A stretch of DNA of 59,164 nucleotides. It comes from Streptosporangiales bacterium. Its GTDB lineage: Bacteria > Actinomycetota > Actinomycetes > Streptosporangiales > WHST01. The notes beneath the pieces were generated by a model. It saw nothing but the letters and a program-made list of their open reading frames with translations. It had not been told where the DNA came from and searched no databases. A program made the translations under genes and the position numbers. Below are positions 27,042 through 35,640 of the stretch, piece by piece; the first letter of the stretch is position 1, and the number at the start of each line of letters is the position of its first letter. Location of the stretch: assembly GCA_009379955.1 (NCBI GenBank), contig WHST01000026.1, forward strand, positions 1 to 59,164, written 5' to 3'.

Positions 27042-28577
27042 GTGAGCGGTACCCCACAGCCGAGCGACACGATCGAGAACGGCGCGGCGACACGTCGCGG
27101 CGGGCGGCTGCACGCCGTCGTACGACGAGCGCTGCAGCCGTCGTCGACGTGGCCGCTTCGGGTCAAGCTCGTCGCCGCGGTGCTCCTGCTCGTCGCCGTC
27201 GGCCTCACGATCACCGGGGCGGCCGCGGTCACGGCGCTGCGCACGTACCTGTACGCGAAGGTCGACAGCGGGCTCCACACGACCGCGCGGTCGACGGTCG
27301 CCGCGATCGAGAACGGCGGCTGGGAGGCCGGGCCGGTCACGCAGACGCGGCTGCCGAGCACGTACTGGATCGCGCGGACGGACGTCACCGGCAGGACCGG
27401 GCGCACGCTCAGCTCCATCATGGGCGAGTCGCGGTTCCCGCCCGAGCTCCCCGTCTACGACACCGAGCAGGTCAGGCAGCTCGGCGGTGAGCCGTTCGAC
27501 CTCGGCTCGACGGACGGCACGCGCTGGCGGGTGGTGATGCTCCCGCTGTCCGACGGCTCTGGCAACGTCGTGGTCGCGGCGAGCCTCGCCGGCACCGACG
27601 CCACCATCGCCCGGCTCGTGGGCATCATCGTCGTGGTCGGCGGCGGCGTGCTCGTCCTCGTCGGCGCGCTCGGTTACGTCCTCGTCCGCAGCAGCCTCCG
27701 CCCCCTTGTCGAGGTCGAGTCGACCGCGGCCGCCATCGCGGCGGGCGACCTGTCCCAGCGCGTGCCCGAGCAGGACCCGCGCACCGAGGTGGGCCGGCTC
27801 TCGGGGGCGCTCAACAGCATGCTCACCCAGGTGGAGGACGCGTTCCGCGCACGCGAGTCGTCCGAGGCCGCGGCGCGGGAGTCCGAGGGCCGGATGCGGC
27901 AGTTCGTCGCCGACGCGAGCCATGAGCTGCGCACGCCGTTGACGTCGATCCGCGGCTTCTCCGAGCTCTACCGGCAGGGCGCGGTCGGCGACGCCGACGA
28001 CATCGCGCGGCTGATGCGCAGGATCGAGGACGAGGCCACCCGCATGGGCCTGCTCGTCGACGACCTGCTGCTGCTCGCCCGCCTCGACCAGGAACGCCCG
28101 ATGGAGCGCGAGCCCGTCGACCTCGTCGCACTCGCCCGCGACGCCGTCGGCGACGCTGCCGCGATCGCCCCCGAGCGCGACATCGGCCTGGAGACCGAGG
28201 CCGGCGAGGGCGTGCTGGTCACCGGCGACGAGGCGCGGCTGCGCCAGGTGCTCGGCAACCTCGTCGGCAACGCGCTCACCCACACCGAGGCCGACACCCC
28301 GATCGTCGTCCGCATCGGCGACGACCCCCACGACGGCCGGTACGTCAGGCTCGACGTCAGCGACGAGGGCCCCGGGCTCTCCCGCGAGGCCGCCCGCCGG
28401 GTCTTCGAACGCTTCTACCGCGTCGACCCGTCCCGCAGCCGAGCGGCCGGCGGCACCGGTCTCGGCCTGTCCATCGTGGCGGCGATCGTCGCCGGCCACG
28501 GCGGCCGCGTCGGCGTCGAGACCGCCCCGGGCAAGGGTGCGACGTTCCAGGTCCGCCTCCCCCGCCGGGCGCCCTGA
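27042..28577 (+). CDS. Two-component sensor histidine kinase
   Basis: A 511-residue membrane kinase. First span is near residues 44-66 (VKLVAAVLLLVAVGLTITGAA), then an extracytoplasmic sensor of about 120 residues, second span near 187-212, HAMP at RSSLRPLVEVESTAAAIAAGDLSQRVP, phospho-acceptor His294 in DASHELRTPLTSIRGF, then the ATPase boxes LGNLVGNALTH (N), DVSDEGPGLS (G1), FERFYR (F) and GGTGLGLSIV (G2). Start is GTG 27042. It should phosphorylate the upstream regulator; the signal is unknown. Unlike most TrcS-type kinases nothing around it points to a target. Confidence 0.95.
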   Translation: MSGTPQPSDTIENGAATRRGGRLHAVVRRALQPSSTWPLRVKLVAAVLLLVAVGLTITGAAAVTALRTYLYAKVDSGLHTTARSTVAAIENGGWEAGPVTQTRLPSTYWIARTDVTGRTGRTLSSIMGESRFPPELPVYDTEQVRQLGGEPFDLGSTDGTRWRVVMLPLSDGSGNVVVAASLAGTDATIARLVGIIVVVGGGVLVLVGALGYVLVRSSLRPLVEVESTAAAIAAGDLSQRVPEQDPRTEVGRLSGALNSMLTQVEDAFRARESSEAAARESEGRMRQFVADASHELRTPLTSIRGFSELYRQGAVGDADDIARLMRRIEDEATRMGLLVDDLLLLARLDQERPMEREPVDLVALARDAVGDAAAIAPERDIGLETEAGEGVLVTGDEARLRQVLGNLVGNALTHTEADTPIVVRIGDDPHDGRYVRLDVSDEGPGLSREAARRVFERFYRVDPSRSRAAGGTGLGLSIVAAIVAGHGGRVGVETAPGKGATFQVRLPRRAP

Positions 28578-28603
28578 CCGTCGGGATCGGCAAGGGCCGC
28601 CGC

Positions 28604-29668
28604 TCAGGTGTCGAAGACGAAGCAGACCTTGCCGGTGCCGCGACCCGCGGCGAGGGCGTACGCCCGGTCCGCGTCGGTGAGCGGCAGGACGTGCTCGACC
28701 ACGGCCTCCGGATGCAGGTCGTGCTCGGCGAGCAGGCGTGCGCACCGGGCCATGTTGCCCACCGACGTCACCCACGACCCGGACACCGTGACCTCCTTGT
28801 GCAGCAGGTCGGCGGAGACGTCGAGGGTCACCTCACCGCCCTCGCCGAGCAGGGCGCAGCGTCCCCACGCACGCAGCGCGCGTATCGCGAGCTGACGTCC
28901 CGCCGCCGAACCGGACGCGTCGACGGCAACCTGGAAGCCGGCCTCCATCGCCTCCTCCTGGTCGCGCGTGGCGACCTCGCCGGGCTCCACGACCTCGTCG
29001 ACGAAGGGCAACCCCTTCGCCCAGCGACGCCGGCTCTCCTCGACCTCCACACCGACGACGCGCCGCGCCCCGAGGGCACGCGCGACCATCGCCGTCGCGA
29101 GACCCAGCGGGCCGAGCCCGACGACGAGGACGTCGTCGGCGCCGCTCACGTCCACCCGGCGCAGTCCTTCGTACGCCGTGCCGAACCCGCATCCCATCAG
29201 CGCCGCGTCGACCGCGGAGAACCCGGTGGGCGCAGGCATACAGGTGCTCGCGTCGGCGAGGACGAAGGGCGCGTGCCCGCCGTCGCGCTGGTTGCCGTAC
29301 GCGCGGCGCCGCGGGGAGCCGCAGTGGATCATGTAGCCCTCGCGACAGATGTCGCACTGCCCACAGCCCGCCACGTGGTAGACAAGCACGAGGTCGCCCT
29401 CGGCGACCGCGCGGACGCCTGGACCCAGGTCGGTGACGGTACCGGCGAACTCGTGACCTCCGATGCAACCGGTGTACGTCCGCGGTCCGCGGTCACGGCG
29501 CTCCCGGTACGCGTTGCTCAGGTCGCTGCCGCAGATGCCGGACGCGGCCGTACGCAACAGCACCTCGCCTGGTCCCGGCACAGGGATCTCGTGCCAGCCG
29601 AGCTCCACCGTCGAGTCGCCGGGGAACGTGACACCGAGCATCGACGTGCCGTCGACGAGACCGTCCAT
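28604..29668 (-). CDS. Zinc-dependent alcohol dehydrogenase (MDR superfamily)
   Basis: A 354-residue medium-chain dehydrogenase. ASGICGSDLS and GGHEFAGTV carry the catalytic zinc ligands (Cys, His, Glu). GCGQCDICREGYMIHC holds the four structural-zinc cysteines. VLVVGLGPLGLATAMVARALGARRVVGVEV is the NAD-binding fold. GGAGG stands 10 bases before ATG 29668. It follows the two sugar permeases in the same direction with an 18-base gap, so it likely oxidises a polyol or sugar alcohol brought in by that importer (inference). Confidence 0.92.
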   Translation of the reverse strand: MDGLVDGTSMLGVTFPGDSTVELGWHEIPVPGPGEVLLRTAASGICGSDLSNAYRERRDRGPRTYTGCIGGHEFAGTVTDLGPGVRAVAEGDLVLVYHVAGCGQCDICREGYMIHCGSPRRRAYGNQRDGGHAPFVLADASTCMPAPTGFSAVDAALMGCGFGTAYEGLRRVDVSGADDVLVVGLGPLGLATAMVARALGARRVVGVEVEESRRRWAKGLPFVDEVVEPGEVATRDQEEAMEAGFQVAVDASGSAAGRQLAIRALRAWGRCALLGEGGEVTLDVSADLLHKEVTVSGSWVTSVGNMARCARLLAEHDLHPEAVVEHVLPLTDADRAYALAAGRGTGKVCFVFDT

Positions 29669-29686
29669 CTGTCGCGAACCTCCGCC

Positions 29687-30523
29687 CTACTTGACCGCGC
29701 CGGCCGTGAGCCCGCGCACGAGGAAGCGCTGCGCCACGAACGTGAGGACCGTCGTCGGCGCCGCGATGATGACCGCGGCGGCCATCAGCCCGCCCCAGTC
29801 GTACTGACCGACACCGATGAAGTTGAAGGCGATGACCGGCATCGGCACCGTGTCCGCGTTCGCCAGCCCGAGCGCGAACAGGAAGTAGTTCCACGAGAAG
29901 ATGAACGAGATGACGGCGGCCACGGCGATCCCCGGTCGCACCATCGGCAGCGCGATCGTGAGGAACGTCCGGCGCATGCTGCAGCCGTCGATCTCGGCGG
30001 CCTCCTCGATCGCCCGCGGCACGCTCTCGAAGAACGGGATGAGCAGCCAGATGCACATGGGCAGCGTGATGATGAGGTGCACGAGGACGAGGAGCACGTA
30101 GTTCAGCGGGATCGAGTCGATCGCGCCCACCCGGATCGCCACCGTGCGCACCGGGATGAGGAACAGCACACCGGGCGCCATCCGCGCGACGATCGTCAGG
30201 ATCGACAACGACTTCAGGCCGAGCCTCGCGATGCAGTACGCAGCCGGCGCGCCCGCGATCAGCCCGAGCAACGTCGAGCCGCCGGCGATGATGATGCTGT
30301 TGCCGAGATACCTGCCGAACTCCATGCTCTGGAACAGGTTGACGTAGTTGTCGACGCTCGCGGGTGCGGTGAGGTCGGGAGGTGAGGCGGCGATCGCGCC
30401 CGTCCCGTGCAGACTGCCCCACGCCATGAACAGCACGGGACCGAGGAAGACGGCGAGGATCACCGCGTACGCGAGGTACGTGAGCGCGATGGCGACTCTG
30501 CTCCTGCTACGCGCCGAGCTCAC
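29687..30523 (-). CDS. Sugar ABC transporter permease (MalG/UgpE type)
   Basis: A 278-residue permease with six spans. EAAEIDGCSMRRTFLTIALPMVRPGIA is the EAA loop that contacts the ATPase. LPMCIWLLIPFFESVP precedes it, and it ends FVAQRFLVRGLTAGAVK as usual for CUT1-family MalG proteins. Its start overlaps the end of the MalF-type gene by 17 bases. No ATPase gene is nearby, so a shared multi-sugar ATPase (MsiK-like) elsewhere is likely. Confidence 0.93.
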   Translation of the reverse strand: MSSARSRSRVAIALTYLAYAVILAVFLGPVLFMAWGSLHGTGAIAASPPDLTAPASVDNYVNLFQSMEFGRYLGNSIIIAGGSTLLGLIAGAPAAYCIARLGLKSLSILTIVARMAPGVLFLIPVRTVAIRVGAIDSIPLNYVLLVLVHLIITLPMCIWLLIPFFESVPRAIEEAAEIDGCSMRRTFLTIALPMVRPGIAVAAVISFIFSWNYFLFALGLANADTVPMPVIAFNFIGVGQYDWGGLMAAAVIIAAPTTVLTFVAQRFLVRGLTAGAVK

Positions 30524-31418
30524 TGCGCCTCCTCAGCCACGTGAGTGCGGCGGCGAGCAGCAGCACGAGCGCGAACAGGGCGAGCTGTGCGGCGCTGCCG
30601 AAGCCGAGCTGCAGCTCGTCGAACGCCTTGCGGTACGCGTAGATGTTCATCGTCGTCGACGCGTTCAGCGGGCCTCCCTGCGTCATGATGTAACCGGTGT
30701 CGAAGTAGCGGATCAGGTCCACCGTCCGCAGCAGCGCGACGACGGTGATGACCGGACGCAACAGCGGCAGCCCGATGCGCAGCGCGATCTGCCACGAGTT
30801 CGCGCCGTCGACACGCGCCGCCTCGAACGGCTCTGCCGGCAGGTTCCTGATGCCCGCCGCCACGATCAGCGCCACGAGCGGCGTCCAGTGCCAGACGTCG
30901 ACGAGGATCAGCGACCACACCACGCGGTCGGGATCGCCGAGCCAGTCCTGCGCCGGGATGCCGACGAGACCGAGCAGGTAGTTGAAGACCCCGAGTGTGG
31001 GGTCGTAGATGAGCAGCCAGACGAGACCGACCACGACGGCCGCCGTCAGGGACGGGACGAGAACGAGCGTCTGGAGATAGCGTCCGCCCGGTACCTCCCT
31101 GCTCAGGACATAGCCGATGCCGATGCCGAGCACGAGCTGCGGTATCAACGATCCGACGTAGATGAGCAGGGTGACCCGCACCGACGACCAGAAGACCGGG
31201 TCGGCGGCCATCGTGCGGAACGTCTCGAACGTCAGCTGGTCGAAGCGCAGCGACGTCGCCGAGGTCGGTGACAGCGCGAGGCCGAGGGCGTAGAGGATAG
31301 GGAAGACCACGAGCAGCAGTGAGAGGGCGATCGCGGGGAACAGCAGCGGCCATGACTCGCGTCGACGACGCCGCTCCGGCGACATGCTCCTCGGCGCTCG
31401 TGCCCTACCCGCGGCCAT
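30507..31418 (-). CDS. Sugar ABC transporter permease (MalF/UgpA type)
   Basis: A 303-residue permease with six spans, the first at SWPLLFPAIALSLLLVVFPILYALGLAL. FEAARVDGANSWQIALRIGLPLLRPV is the EAA loop. TQGGPLNASTTMNIYAYRKAFDELQLGFGSA is the conserved segment before the last span. The ATG at 31418 lacks a strong ribosome site; a second in-frame ATG exists at 31385. It diverges from a binding-protein gene 134 bases away, which probably belongs to the same importer. Confidence 0.92.
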   Translation of the reverse strand: MAAGRARAPRSMSPERRRRRESWPLLFPAIALSLLLVVFPILYALGLALSPTSATSLRFDQLTFETFRTMAADPVFWSSVRVTLLIYVGSLIPQLVLGIGIGYVLSREVPGGRYLQTLVLVPSLTAAVVVGLVWLLIYDPTLGVFNYLLGLVGIPAQDWLGDPDRVVWSLILVDVWHWTPLVALIVAAGIRNLPAEPFEAARVDGANSWQIALRIGLPLLRPVITVVALLRTVDLIRYFDTGYIMTQGGPLNASTTMNIYAYRKAFDELQLGFGSAAQLALFALVLLLAAALTWLRRRSELGA

Positions 31419-31552
31419 GATCCGTCTCGTGGTCTCGGCGTTGTCGGCATCGTCTGCTCGTGTTACCGTCGGTCAACATCGAGGTAAGGTTAGCTGAGGT
31501 CTGACCACCATCACAAGATGGGTCGACCGGCACGACTGAGCAAGGGGTCTGG

Positions 31553-32848
31553 ATGTCCATTCGCCGGCGCACGCTCCGAACCACCGCCCTGGCAGTGGCG
31601 CTGGGCGCTCTCGTCCTCTCGTCGTGCGGCTCGGGAGGTTCCGAGGCCGACGCGAAGGAGCTCGACGTCGTCCTCGTCAACACGCCGTGGGCGCGGGCGA
31701 TCACGCCGCACATCCCGGAGTTCGAGAAGGAGACCGGGATCAAGGTCAAGCTGCAGCAGTTCGCGCAGCCCCAGGCACGCGACAAGATCTTCGTCAGCCT
31801 GTCGTCGCGCAGCTCCGACCTCGACGTGTTCAACGTCCTGCCGTCGAACGAGGGGATCAAGTGGCAGCGGGCCGGGCTCCTGGAGGACCTCGAGAGCCGG
31901 CTGGCCGAGGCCGACGCCGACTACGACGCCAAGGGTCTCACTCCGGCGATGCTCGACGCCTCGCGCCTGAACAAGGAGCTCGTCGGCATCCCGGTCAATG
32001 CCGAGGGTCCGGTGGTCTACTACCGCAAGGACCTGCTGAAGCAGTACGACATCGCGGTACCGAAGACGATCGACGAGCTCGTCGCCGCGGCCGCCAAGAT
32101 CCACAGCGCCTCCAAGGGGCGGTACGTGAGTGCCACCCGCGGCCAGTCCCCCACCGTCGTCTACACGTTCGGCAACTTCCTCCACAACGAGGGTGCCGAG
32201 TGGGCGAAGGGCGGCAAGCCCGCGTTCGGCGACCCCCGAGTGGTCAAGGCCATCGACGACTACGTCAAGCTCGCGGGGACGTACGGACCGAAGGGCGCCG
32301 TGAACAACGGGCCGGTGCAGACGTCGGCCCTGATGGCATCGGGCAGAGCCGCGTTCCAGATCGACTCGAGCAACGAGCTCGACAGCGTCATCGGCGAGCA
32401 GTCCAAGGTCGCCGACAAGATCGGCATCATGCCGATCCCCCGCGGGACGGCGAGGAGCCAGCCGACGCTGCTCGCCTGGAACCTCGGGGTGTCGAAGTTC
32501 TCGAAGAAGAAGGACCAGTCCTGGCAGTTCATCCAGTGGGCGACGTCGCCGGAGATGATGCTGACGCTCGCCGAGGACGGAGTCGCGCCCCCGCGCGACA
32601 AGACCTGGGAGGACCCGGCGTTCCAGAAGCTCCACGCCTCACCCGCCAAGAAGGACTGGGTGACGTCGGTGACCGACATCCTCGCCACCGGCACGGGCGA
32701 GGTAGGCCCGCCGGCAGACGACCAGGGCTCGGCGCGCAAGGTCATCGGTGACGAGATCGACAAGGTGATCCTCGGCCAGCAGGACGCCGAGGCCGCGGCG
32801 GCGAACATCCAGAAGGGCCTGCAGCCGCTCCTCGCGACCAAGGAGTGA
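31553..32848 (+). CDS. Sugar ABC transporter substrate-binding lipoprotein
   Basis: A 431-residue binding protein. The signal peptide ends with LSSC, lipid-anchored at Cys25. The mature part starts with ELDVVLVNTPWARAITPHIPEFEKETGIKVKL. It has the hinge VNAEGPVVYYRKDLLKQYDI and the C-lobe QFIQWATSPEMMLTLAEDGVAPPRDKTWED. AAGGGG precedes ATG 31553. It reads away from the two permeases at 29687-31418 and should serve them. TAAGGT (31484-31489) is a candidate -10 in the 134-bp divergent gap. A hairpin follows the stop. Confidence 0.92.
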   Translation: MSIRRRTLRTTALAVALGALVLSSCGSGGSEADAKELDVVLVNTPWARAITPHIPEFEKETGIKVKLQQFAQPQARDKIFVSLSSRSSDLDVFNVLPSNEGIKWQRAGLLEDLESRLAEADADYDAKGLTPAMLDASRLNKELVGIPVNAEGPVVYYRKDLLKQYDIAVPKTIDELVAAAAKIHSASKGRYVSATRGQSPTVVYTFGNFLHNEGAEWAKGGKPAFGDPRVVKAIDDYVKLAGTYGPKGAVNNGPVQTSALMASGRAAFQIDSSNELDSVIGEQSKVADKIGIMPIPRGTARSQPTLLAWNLGVSKFSKKKDQSWQFIQWATSPEMMLTLAEDGVAPPRDKTWEDPAFQKLHASPAKKDWVTSVTDILATGTGEVGPPADDQGSARKVIGDEIDKVILGQQDAEAAAANIQKGLQPLLATKE

Positions 32849-32855
32849 GCCGCCG

Positions 32856-32881
32856 CCCCACGCACCGAGCGGGCCGTGGGG
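32856..32881. terminator. Hairpin between convergent genes
   Basis: CCCCACG (32856-32862) pairs with CGTGGGG (32875-32881) across a 12-base loop, 8 bases after the binding-protein stop and 10 bases before the end of the GH59 gene. A short bidirectional terminator is likely. Confidence 0.5.
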
Positions 32882-32890
32882 TGCGCTGAC

Positions 32891-35374
32891 CTACGGCGCA
32901 CCCAGCGAGGGAATCCGCGTCGTCGCGACGCCGAGCTCGGCGACCGACACACTGCCTGGTACGCCGTGCGCCTCGAGCGCCTCGAGCCTGACGTAGCGCG
33001 CTGCCGTCGGGTCGAACGAGGCGGTGCGCACGCCGCCGGTCGGCTCCCAGCGGCCGCTCGCGACCGGGCGGAACGTCTCGCCGTCGTCGCTGACGTGCAT
33101 GCGGTACGAGGTGATCGTGCCGTCCCTCGTCGTCACCGACGGCGTGTACGCGACGCCGCGCACCGCCGTCCGCCTCCCGAGGTCGAGGGTGAGTGACTGC
33201 GGGAGCGCGGCGAGCGGGGTGTACTCCGACCGCCACAGCGACCAGAGGCGGTCGTCGGCCGCGAGGTCCTTCGTGTACGCGTGGCCGAAGTCGTTGGCGG
33301 CATGCTCGCTCGTGGCCGTCACCGACATCCGCGAGTGCGGCACGAACCTCGGCGCGGGCGCCGTCGGTGTCACGCGGACGTCGTCGAACTGCGCGCGCTG
33401 CCAGTCCCCGACCGTGAACCCGACCTGCCCGGTCGTGTGGTGGTCGTCGCGCACCTCGCCGAGCCGCTCGCCGTCGAGGCTCACCGTGATGCGGTCCCCT
33501 TCGAACCGCATCGCCAGCCGGTGCCAGCGGTCCGTGCCGAGGGCCGCGGTCGTGCCCGACGCGAGGACGCGGTTCGCGGTCTGCAGCTCCTGCGAGTAGA
33601 GCGTCCACTCGCCGGTGTCGGCGACCCGCAGGTGGTAGCCGAGGGCGCTGTGCTGCTGGCTGTCCACCCGGCCGAGCAGCTCGACGTAGCCCTTCTCGTC
33701 GAGCATGACGGCGGCGGAGACCTCGTAGTCACCCCACCAGCGCGGGTCGCCGGCGAACGTCATGGGCAGCAGGTCGACGCCGTGCCACGGCAACGGCTGT
33801 GTCGTGACCGTCTGCTCGTAGCACGTGCCGCGACGTCCGCCGGCGCATGGCACCGCCTCGAACCCGCCGTGCACGTCGGACCAGTACCTCGCCAGCTTCA
33901 GCGGCCCGACGCGTTCGAAGTCCTCCGTGTACGGCACGCGCAGCTGCTCGCCCGGGTCGGCGTGCGGGTGCGCGCCGCCCTTGGACTGCCCGCGGGTCGT
34001 CGACACGGTGTAGACGTGACCGGGCTCGACGGTCAGGGAGTACGTGCCGTCGTCCGGCCGGATCGCGCCGGCGGGCAGGAAGTCGTCGTGGGTGCTCCTG
34101 GTCTCCAGGTTCGTCGACCACACCCGCACGGGCGACCGCGACAGCCCGTCCACGTCGAACCGCAGCGTCTCCGGCCCGGTGGAGTCGAGCGTCTCGACCA
34201 CCGTCGAGTAGTCGCCCGAGTCGGGTGAACGCAGGCTGACGTAGCTCGCGCCGGCGTCGGTGTAGCCGGAGCCGTGGTCGAGGTAGCGCCAGCCGGGATC
34301 GGTGAACTGCGTCGTGTGCGCGTCGACCCAGATGCTCGGTCCGACCTCGTAGAACCCCGACCACGGGCGCTCGGCGAGCATCAGCCCGGTGCCGCCGATC
34401 GGGAAGTGGTCGTACCAGGCCGACAGCAGCGCCCAGTTGAGGTTGCCGGTGATCTTCCCGTCCGTGTAGTGCCGGTTCATCGCGCGGGCGAGCGGGCCGG
34501 GACCCACGTCGAAGTCCTGCGTGCTGTTCTCGCTGTCCCACAACGGCTTGCCCAGCGACGCCGCGTCGTCGCTGACGTGGCACTTCTGCTGAAGGGTGCG
34601 CCAGACGCACACGTCGTGCTCGCCGAGGACGTCGACGGCGTCGGCGAACTCCGGGTCGCCGACCATCTCCGTCGTCGCGTTCCAGTAGTCCGGCGGGTGG
34701 TGGTTGTCGGTGCCGACGACCTTCACATCGGAGTAGCCGTGCTCGTCGAGCGCCGCCGCGAGCTCCACGTACACGTCGCGGTCGTAGCCGCTCTCGTTGC
34801 CGGCGCCGAGGTACGCGATGTCGAAGCCGTTCCTCTTCGCGCAGTCGAGCCAGCCGATCAGGTACTCGACGCGGTCCTGCGACCAGTAGCCGCCCTCGAA
34901 CCACCCGGGAGCGCCCCAGCCGAGCGCGTAGAACTCGATGTCGGGGTTGCGCTTCTGCGCCTCGCGCATGAGCCACCACTCGTACCCGCGGTCGCAACGG
35001 ACCTCGTCGCGCGCACGCATGTGCGTCGGCTCCGAGCCGACGGTCGAGTCGATGTCCGCGCCGATCTCGACCTTGAGCAGGTCGAGCGCCGCGCCGTAGT
35101 CCGGCCGGAACAGGTAGTCGAGGATCTCCGCGCGCTCCCGTGGCGGGTAGTCGAGCAGGAGCCGGGTGAACCCGCCGGCGCTGACGCCGCCCACCCCGTC
35201 GAACCTGAGACCGGTGTCGTCGCCATCGAGCGTCACGGCCTGCACCGGCGCCGCATCCGCGGACCGCTCCGTCACCGGCAGCAGGAGAGCGGCCAGCAGG
35301 CCGAGGGCGACGGTGAGCGCGACCGTCAGCCGGCGCCGCGCACCTCCGGCATGCCGTCCTTGACGTTCGGCCAT
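32891..35374 (-). CDS. Secreted GH59 galactocerebrosidase-like glycosidase
   Basis: An 827-residue exported enzyme. A signal peptide (RRRLTVALTVALGLLAALLLPV...ADA) leads to a GH59 catalytic domain: LRFDGVGGVSAGGFTRLLLDYPPRERAEILDYLFRP, EIGADIDSTVGSEPTHM and RGYEWWLMREAQKRNPDIEFYALGWGAPGW closely follow animal galactosylceramidase. The acid/base is Glu194 in GAGNESGYD and the nucleophile Glu282 in LWDSENST. GLMLAERPWSGFYEVGPSIWVDAHTTQFTDPGWRYL is another family block. A lectin-like domain follows, and a C-terminal F5/8-type (CBM32) module (SLTLDLGRRTAVRGVAYTPS...ARYVRLEAL). ATG 35374 has GAGGAG eight bases before it. Bacterial GH59 is rare; a beta-galactoside or galactolipid outside the cell is the likely substrate. 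Confidence 0.92.
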   Translation of the reverse strand: MAERQGRHAGGARRRLTVALTVALGLLAALLLPVTERSADAAPVQAVTLDGDDTGLRFDGVGGVSAGGFTRLLLDYPPRERAEILDYLFRPDYGAALDLLKVEIGADIDSTVGSEPTHMRARDEVRCDRGYEWWLMREAQKRNPDIEFYALGWGAPGWFEGGYWSQDRVEYLIGWLDCAKRNGFDIAYLGAGNESGYDRDVYVELAAALDEHGYSDVKVVGTDNHHPPDYWNATTEMVGDPEFADAVDVLGEHDVCVWRTLQQKCHVSDDAASLGKPLWDSENSTQDFDVGPGPLARAMNRHYTDGKITGNLNWALLSAWYDHFPIGGTGLMLAERPWSGFYEVGPSIWVDAHTTQFTDPGWRYLDHGSGYTDAGASYVSLRSPDSGDYSTVVETLDSTGPETLRFDVDGLSRSPVRVWSTNLETRSTHDDFLPAGAIRPDDGTYSLTVEPGHVYTVSTTRGQSKGGAHPHADPGEQLRVPYTEDFERVGPLKLARYWSDVHGGFEAVPCAGGRRGTCYEQTVTTQPLPWHGVDLLPMTFAGDPRWWGDYEVSAAVMLDEKGYVELLGRVDSQQHSALGYHLRVADTGEWTLYSQELQTANRVLASGTTAALGTDRWHRLAMRFEGDRITVSLDGERLGEVRDDHHTTGQVGFTVGDWQRAQFDDVRVTPTAPAPRFVPHSRMSVTATSEHAANDFGHAYTKDLAADDRLWSLWRSEYTPLAALPQSLTLDLGRRTAVRGVAYTPSVTTRDGTITSYRMHVSDDGETFRPVASGRWEPTGGVRTASFDPTAARYVRLEALEAHGVPGSVSVAELGVATTRIPSLGAP

Positions 35375-35550
35375 CGACCCGCTCCTCGCCTGCGAGGCAC
35401 ACCGGCGGCGCGCGCCGGACGGTTGGTGCAGAGCCTGGCGACCGGCGTCGAGAGCCGTCAATCACCTGGGACAAACTCGACGCTGTGTGGTCAGAGGTCT
35501 GGTGATTTTGTCACTGACCGTGTAGCTTTCCCGGCATCCCGCCGGGCTCG

Positions 35551-35578
35551 TTGACACACAAGGGAAATCGATTACCGT
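35551..35578 (+). promoter_or_regulatory. Galactoside operon promoter with LacI-type operator
   Basis: TTGACA (35551-35556) and TACCGT (35573-35578) form -35 and -10 with a 16-base spacer. GGAAATCGATTACC (35563-35576), centred on AATCGATT, is a LacI-family operator overlapping the -10. Just upstream is a CCCGGC/GCCGGG hairpin (35530-35546). The leader to ATG 35641 is about 55 bases. No LacI gene is in the window. Confidence 0.72.
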
Positions 35579-35640
35579 GCGGAGGGCCGATGCCGTTGGC
35601 AGGTGGGCGTCCGTTCGCGGAGAGAGTGCAGGTCACGACG

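Noticed and set aside
31478-31500. Iron-box-like GGTAAGGTTAGCTGAGG before the sugar-binding-protein gene
   Set aside because: It resembles one half of the iron-box consensus but lacks the second arm, and the genes are for sugar uptake.
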